Assembly (NCBI GenBank): GCA_040384645.1
Contig: JAZKIX010000119.1
Span: forward strand, 1 to 45,790
DNA: 45,790 bases
Direction of reading: 5' to 3'
From: JAZKIX01 sp040384645
GTDB taxonomy: Bacteria > Pseudomonadota > Gammaproteobacteria > Burkholderiales > Burkholderiaceae_D
Position 1 is the first letter of the stretch, and every line of letters starts with the position of its first letter. The notes beneath the pieces are model-generated. The model saw nothing but the letters and a program-made list of their open reading frames with translations, did not search any database and was not told the origin of the DNA. A program made the translations under genes and the position numbers. Positions 43,162 to 45,790 of the stretch are shown piece by piece.

Positions 43162-43218
43162 TTAATTGGCCGTAGCGTGCGCGGCATTCAAAAATAAAAA
43201 CCAACTCAGTTGTAAGCA

Positions 43219-44775
43219 TCACCGTTCGCTCATCGCAGCTTGTTTGGCGCGCAATACTGGCTTGAGTAAATAGGACAAGATTGTTTTCTGCCCGGTAATG
43301 ATGTCTACTTCCGCCACCATGCCAGGAATAATCGGCAAGTTACTGCCAAGTGCCGCCTTATCGGTACGCACCCGCACCGTGTAGAAGGTATTGCCCTTGT
43401 CGTCGGTGACTGAATCGGCGCCGATATGTTCGAGTGTGGCTTCAAGTCCGCCATAGATCGAAAAATCGTAGGCGGTGAATTTAACCACCGCTTTTTGTCC
43501 GGGCCGCAGGAAGGCAATGTCTTTCGGCAGCACTTTAGCTTCCAGTAGTAATTTACCTTCCAGCGGCACGATTTCGATCATGTCACGGCCGGGCTGCACC
43601 ACGCCACCGATGGTATTGACCAGCAGCCGTTTGACGGTGCCTTTTACCGGCGAACGGATCGAGGATTGCTTGACCTTATCGGTCAGGCTACCGCTGCCTT
43701 GCATCATCGAATTGAGCTTGGCTACTGTCTCGGCGTAATCCTTGCGCGCCACATTGCGCACGGCCAGTTCCACTTCATCGATCTTGCGGCTCGATTCCAG
43801 GATTGCCGACTGGGTACGCGCCACTTGTGCATTGGCGATATCGCGCTCGCTGCGAAAGCGCGATACATCGCGTTCCAACCGCAGCAAATCGACTTCCGAT
43901 ACTGCGCCGGATTGGATCAGCGGTTTGGTGACATTCAATTCCTTCAGGGTCGATTCGTAAGCTTGCGTGGCTTGGATTACCCGCAAGCGCGCTTCGCCCT
44001 GTTCTTGCTGGCGCTGCGCCAATTGCTGGCGGGCGATGGAGACTTGCGCGTCCAGCTCAGAGGTCGCCGTTTGGTATAGACGGCGTTCTTCATCGACTGT
44101 TTTCGGGTCTTCCTGCACCACTTCTGGCGGCGGCACGAACGCTTTGTTTTCGCCAATGGCCTGCAAGCGCGCGGCCTTGGCGGCCAAGGATAAATAGGCT
44201 GAGCGATTTTCCCGCACCGAGGATTCGAATCGGGTCGAATCGATCTTCAATACCACTTCACCGATATTGACCACCTGCCCTTCATGTACCAGGATTTCTG
44301 ACACGATGCCGCCGTCCAGGCTTTGCAACACTTGCAACTGCTGCGACGGAATCACCTTGCTATCGCCGCGCGTGACTTCATCGACTTTGACCAAGCCGGC
44401 CCACACGATAAACAAGACAAGTGCCAACACCAGCGCACGCAATAAAATCTTGGCACGCAATGGTTCTTGTTGAATGATAAAACGGTCGGCGTCGCGCACA
44501 AAATCGAGTTCCGGCGCCTCTGGGTCGCCCTTCCAGCGACTGATCAAGCCATCCGAGCGCGGCTCCAGCAAGACCCGAATCGCCTCAAACACGCGGCCAC
44601 TGCGAAAGCCTGCGGCCCGCACCAGACGGATCACCGGATTTTCATAATTGGGGCGGGGACGTGCACGGCGCTCGATGATCGGGCTTTGGCCACCCGCTCC
44701 GCCCTGTGGATTGGGTCCACGACGGTCGGCGGCAGTGCCGGTTCTACCTTGTTCCCTGCCTGCGGGTTGACTCAT
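43219..44775 (-). CDS. HlyD-family type I secretion adaptor (LapC-like)
   Basis: A 518-residue periplasmic adaptor (membrane fusion protein). A long Gly/Pro/Arg-rich cytoplasmic N-terminus (about 1-110) precedes a membrane helix ('LVLALVLFIVWAGLVKVDEV'), a lipoyl/barrel-sandwich half ('LQSLDGGIVSEILVHEGQVV'), a coiled-coil hairpin (about 220-350) and the second half with 'VKGTVKRLLVNTIGGVVQPG' and 'VVKFTAYDFSIYGGLEATLE'. It links an inner-membrane ABC exporter to an outer-membrane TolC-like channel. The start overlaps the ABC-transporter stop (ATGA, 44772-44775). The extended N-terminus resembles LapC-type adhesin exporters. Confidence 0.9.
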   Translation of the reverse strand: MSQPAGREQGRTGTAADRRGPNPQGGAGGQSPIIERRARPRPNYENPVIRLVRAAGFRSGRVFEAIRVLLEPRSDGLISRWKGDPEAPELDFVRDADRFIIQQEPLRAKILLRALVLALVLFIVWAGLVKVDEVTRGDSKVIPSQQLQVLQSLDGGIVSEILVHEGQVVNIGEVVLKIDSTRFESSVRENRSAYLSLAAKAARLQAIGENKAFVPPPEVVQEDPKTVDEERRLYQTATSELDAQVSIARQQLAQRQQEQGEARLRVIQATQAYESTLKELNVTKPLIQSGAVSEVDLLRLERDVSRFRSERDIANAQVARTQSAILESSRKIDEVELAVRNVARKDYAETVAKLNSMMQGSGSLTDKVKQSSIRSPVKGTVKRLLVNTIGGVVQPGRDMIEIVPLEGKLLLEAKVLPKDIAFLRPGQKAVVKFTAYDFSIYGGLEATLEHIGADSVTDDKGNTFYTVRVRTDKAALGSNLPIIPGMVAEVDIITGQKTILSYLLKPVLRAKQAAMSER

Positions 44776-45790
44776 GCGGCTCTCCCGACCTGACCCGATT
44801 GTAGGGCAGCAATCACCTTGTCTCGCGGTCCGTCAGCCACGACCACGCCATCGTCCATCACGATGATGCGGTCTGCCAAATCCATCAGACTGGAGCGATG
44901 GGTGACGATAATCATGGTCTTGTGTTCAGCATAACGGCGCAAGCGGTCTTTCAACTGGAATTCTGAGCTGTGGTCCATCGCGCTGGTCGGCTCGTCGAGC
45001 AAGATCACCGGCGGGTCGAGCAAGACCGCGCGGGCAATCGCGATGCTTTGGCGCTGTCCACCAGAAAGCGATTCGCCACGTTCGCTGACCATCATGTCGA
45101 AACCTTCAGGATGGCGATTGATAAATTCGCTCAAACCGCCCAACTCTGCCGCTGCCAGCACCGAACGGTCATCAGCGTACGGTGCGCGCAGCGCAATATT
45201 GTCACGCAAACTACCGTAAAACAGCGTTGATTCCTGTTCGACATAACCCATATTGCGCCGAATATCAGCCGGATCGAGCTGACGTAAATCGACCCCATCC
45301 AAAAAGATCGCGCCTTTGGTCGGGCTGTACAAGCCAAGAATCAATTTTTGCAAAGTCGATTTGCCCGAGCCGATGCGGCCGATCACCACTACCCGTTCCC
45401 CCGGCTTGATGCGAAAGCTAATGCCGCGCAGCGCTTCTTGCTGGCGGTTGGGATAGCTGAAATGGACATTGCGAAATTCGATTTCGCCCCGGATTTCGGG
45501 GCGATGGATATACGCGCTTTCTTCACTGCGTTCGGTTGGCGTATTCATGATTTTCTCTACTGCCTGCAGCGAATTTTTGGCATTTTGGAATTGCAACAAC
45601 AGCCCCACTACCTGTCCCAGCGGTGCCATCGCACGGCCGGCCAGCATGGTCGATGCGATCAAGCCACCCATGGTCAGCATCCGTTCATGGATCAGGTATA
45701 CGCCGGCAATCACCGTGACCAGATTGACTACCTGCTGCAAGCTGGCGGCGCCGTTAGTGCTGGAGGACGATAGCAGGCGCAGTTGGCTGC
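44772..45790 (-). CDS. Type I secretion ABC transporter (LapB-like), C-terminal part
   Basis: The frame is open to the right edge of the window, so only about 338 C-terminal residues are seen; the usual full length is about 700. The last membrane-domain helices ('VVNLVTVIAGVYLI', 'GGLIASTMLAGRAM') are followed by the nucleotide-binding domain: Walker A 'IGRIGSGKSTLQ', Q-loop 'MGYVEQESTLF', signature 'LSGGQRQSIAIARA', Walker B 'VILLDEPTSAMD' and the H-loop 'IVTHRSS'. It exports RTX or adhesin-type substrates with the HlyD-type adaptor encoded just downstream. The N-terminal C39-like peptidase domain common in this family lies outside the window. Confidence 0.92.
   Translation of the reverse strand, partial: SQLRLLSSSSTNGAASLQQVVNLVTVIAGVYLIHERMLTMGGLIASTMLAGRAMAPLGQVVGLLLQFQNAKNSLQAVEKIMNTPTERSEESAYIHRPEIRGEIEFRNVHFSYPNRQQEALRGISFRIKPGERVVVIGRIGSGKSTLQKLILGLYSPTKGAIFLDGVDLRQLDPADIRRNMGYVEQESTLFYGSLRDNIALRAPYADDRSVLAAAELGGLSEFINRHPEGFDMMVSERGESLSGGQRQSIAIARAVLLDPPVILLDEPTSAMDHSSEFQLKDRLRRYAEHKTMIIVTHRSSLMDLADRIIVMDDGVVVADGPRDKVIAALQSGQVGRAA

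Overview
The window looks like chromosomal DNA of a betaproteobacterium, most likely Burkholderiales and probably an Oxalobacteraceae relative. The grounds are gene neighbourhoods I know from that group (gloB / methyltransferase / rnhA / dnaQ; a soluble RnfB fused by overlap to nth; an intracellular polyhydroxybutyrate depolymerase) and protein style. I cannot name the genus. Both ends cut through genes: an unrecognised + strand gene at the left edge and a type I secretion ABC transporter at the right edge.

Layout. 1-3.6 kb: tail of a polysaccharide or glycan cluster (large glycosyltransferase, NeuD-type acetyltransferase, convergent PhyH-type dioxygenase, small protein). 3.85-8.3 kb: RsuA-type pseudouridine synthase and a 1150-residue internally duplicated CPBP-type membrane protease. 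8.6-13.4 kb: four-gene toxic-anion/stress module (membrane-anchored solute-binding protein, TelA, solute-binding + vWA fusion, small membrane protein), with a 10-N assembly gap in the third gene. 13.7-17.0 kb: exported DUF1800/DUF1501 pair. 17.4-25.1 kb: housekeeping genes (gor, tRNA-Val, dnaQ, rnhA, methyltransferase, gloB, phaZ, rnfB, nth). 25.3-28.3 kb: a DyP-type peroxidase preceded by two mutually related proteins of unknown function. 28.5-32.7 kb: a phosphorelay/c-di-GMP operon whose first product looks like a hybrid kinase that has lost its phosphorylatable His, its N-box Asn and the Asp of its second receiver, but keeps one receiver Asp and an HPt His. 32.8-42.3 kb: a PHB-depolymerase-like esterase and a set of three transglutaminase-like proteins with a circularly permuted ATP-grasp/alpha-E fusion, a predicted but poorly characterised peptide-ligation system. 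42.5 kb to the end: LuxR-type regulator and type I secretion adaptor and ABC transporter.

The least expected signal is not a gene. Eight copies of a 75-nt element, alignable without a single gap, lie in intergenic spaces at 4611, 8336, 13603, 18852, 21991, 25134, 32698 and 42375. Every copy lies downstream of a + strand stop codon. All five sizeable convergent spaces carry one copy; none is seen clearly in a divergent promoter region. The element has two conserved stem-loops, with substitutions that keep pairing in several copies. It behaves like a REP-type or 3'-end element, and I do not recognise it as a named family.
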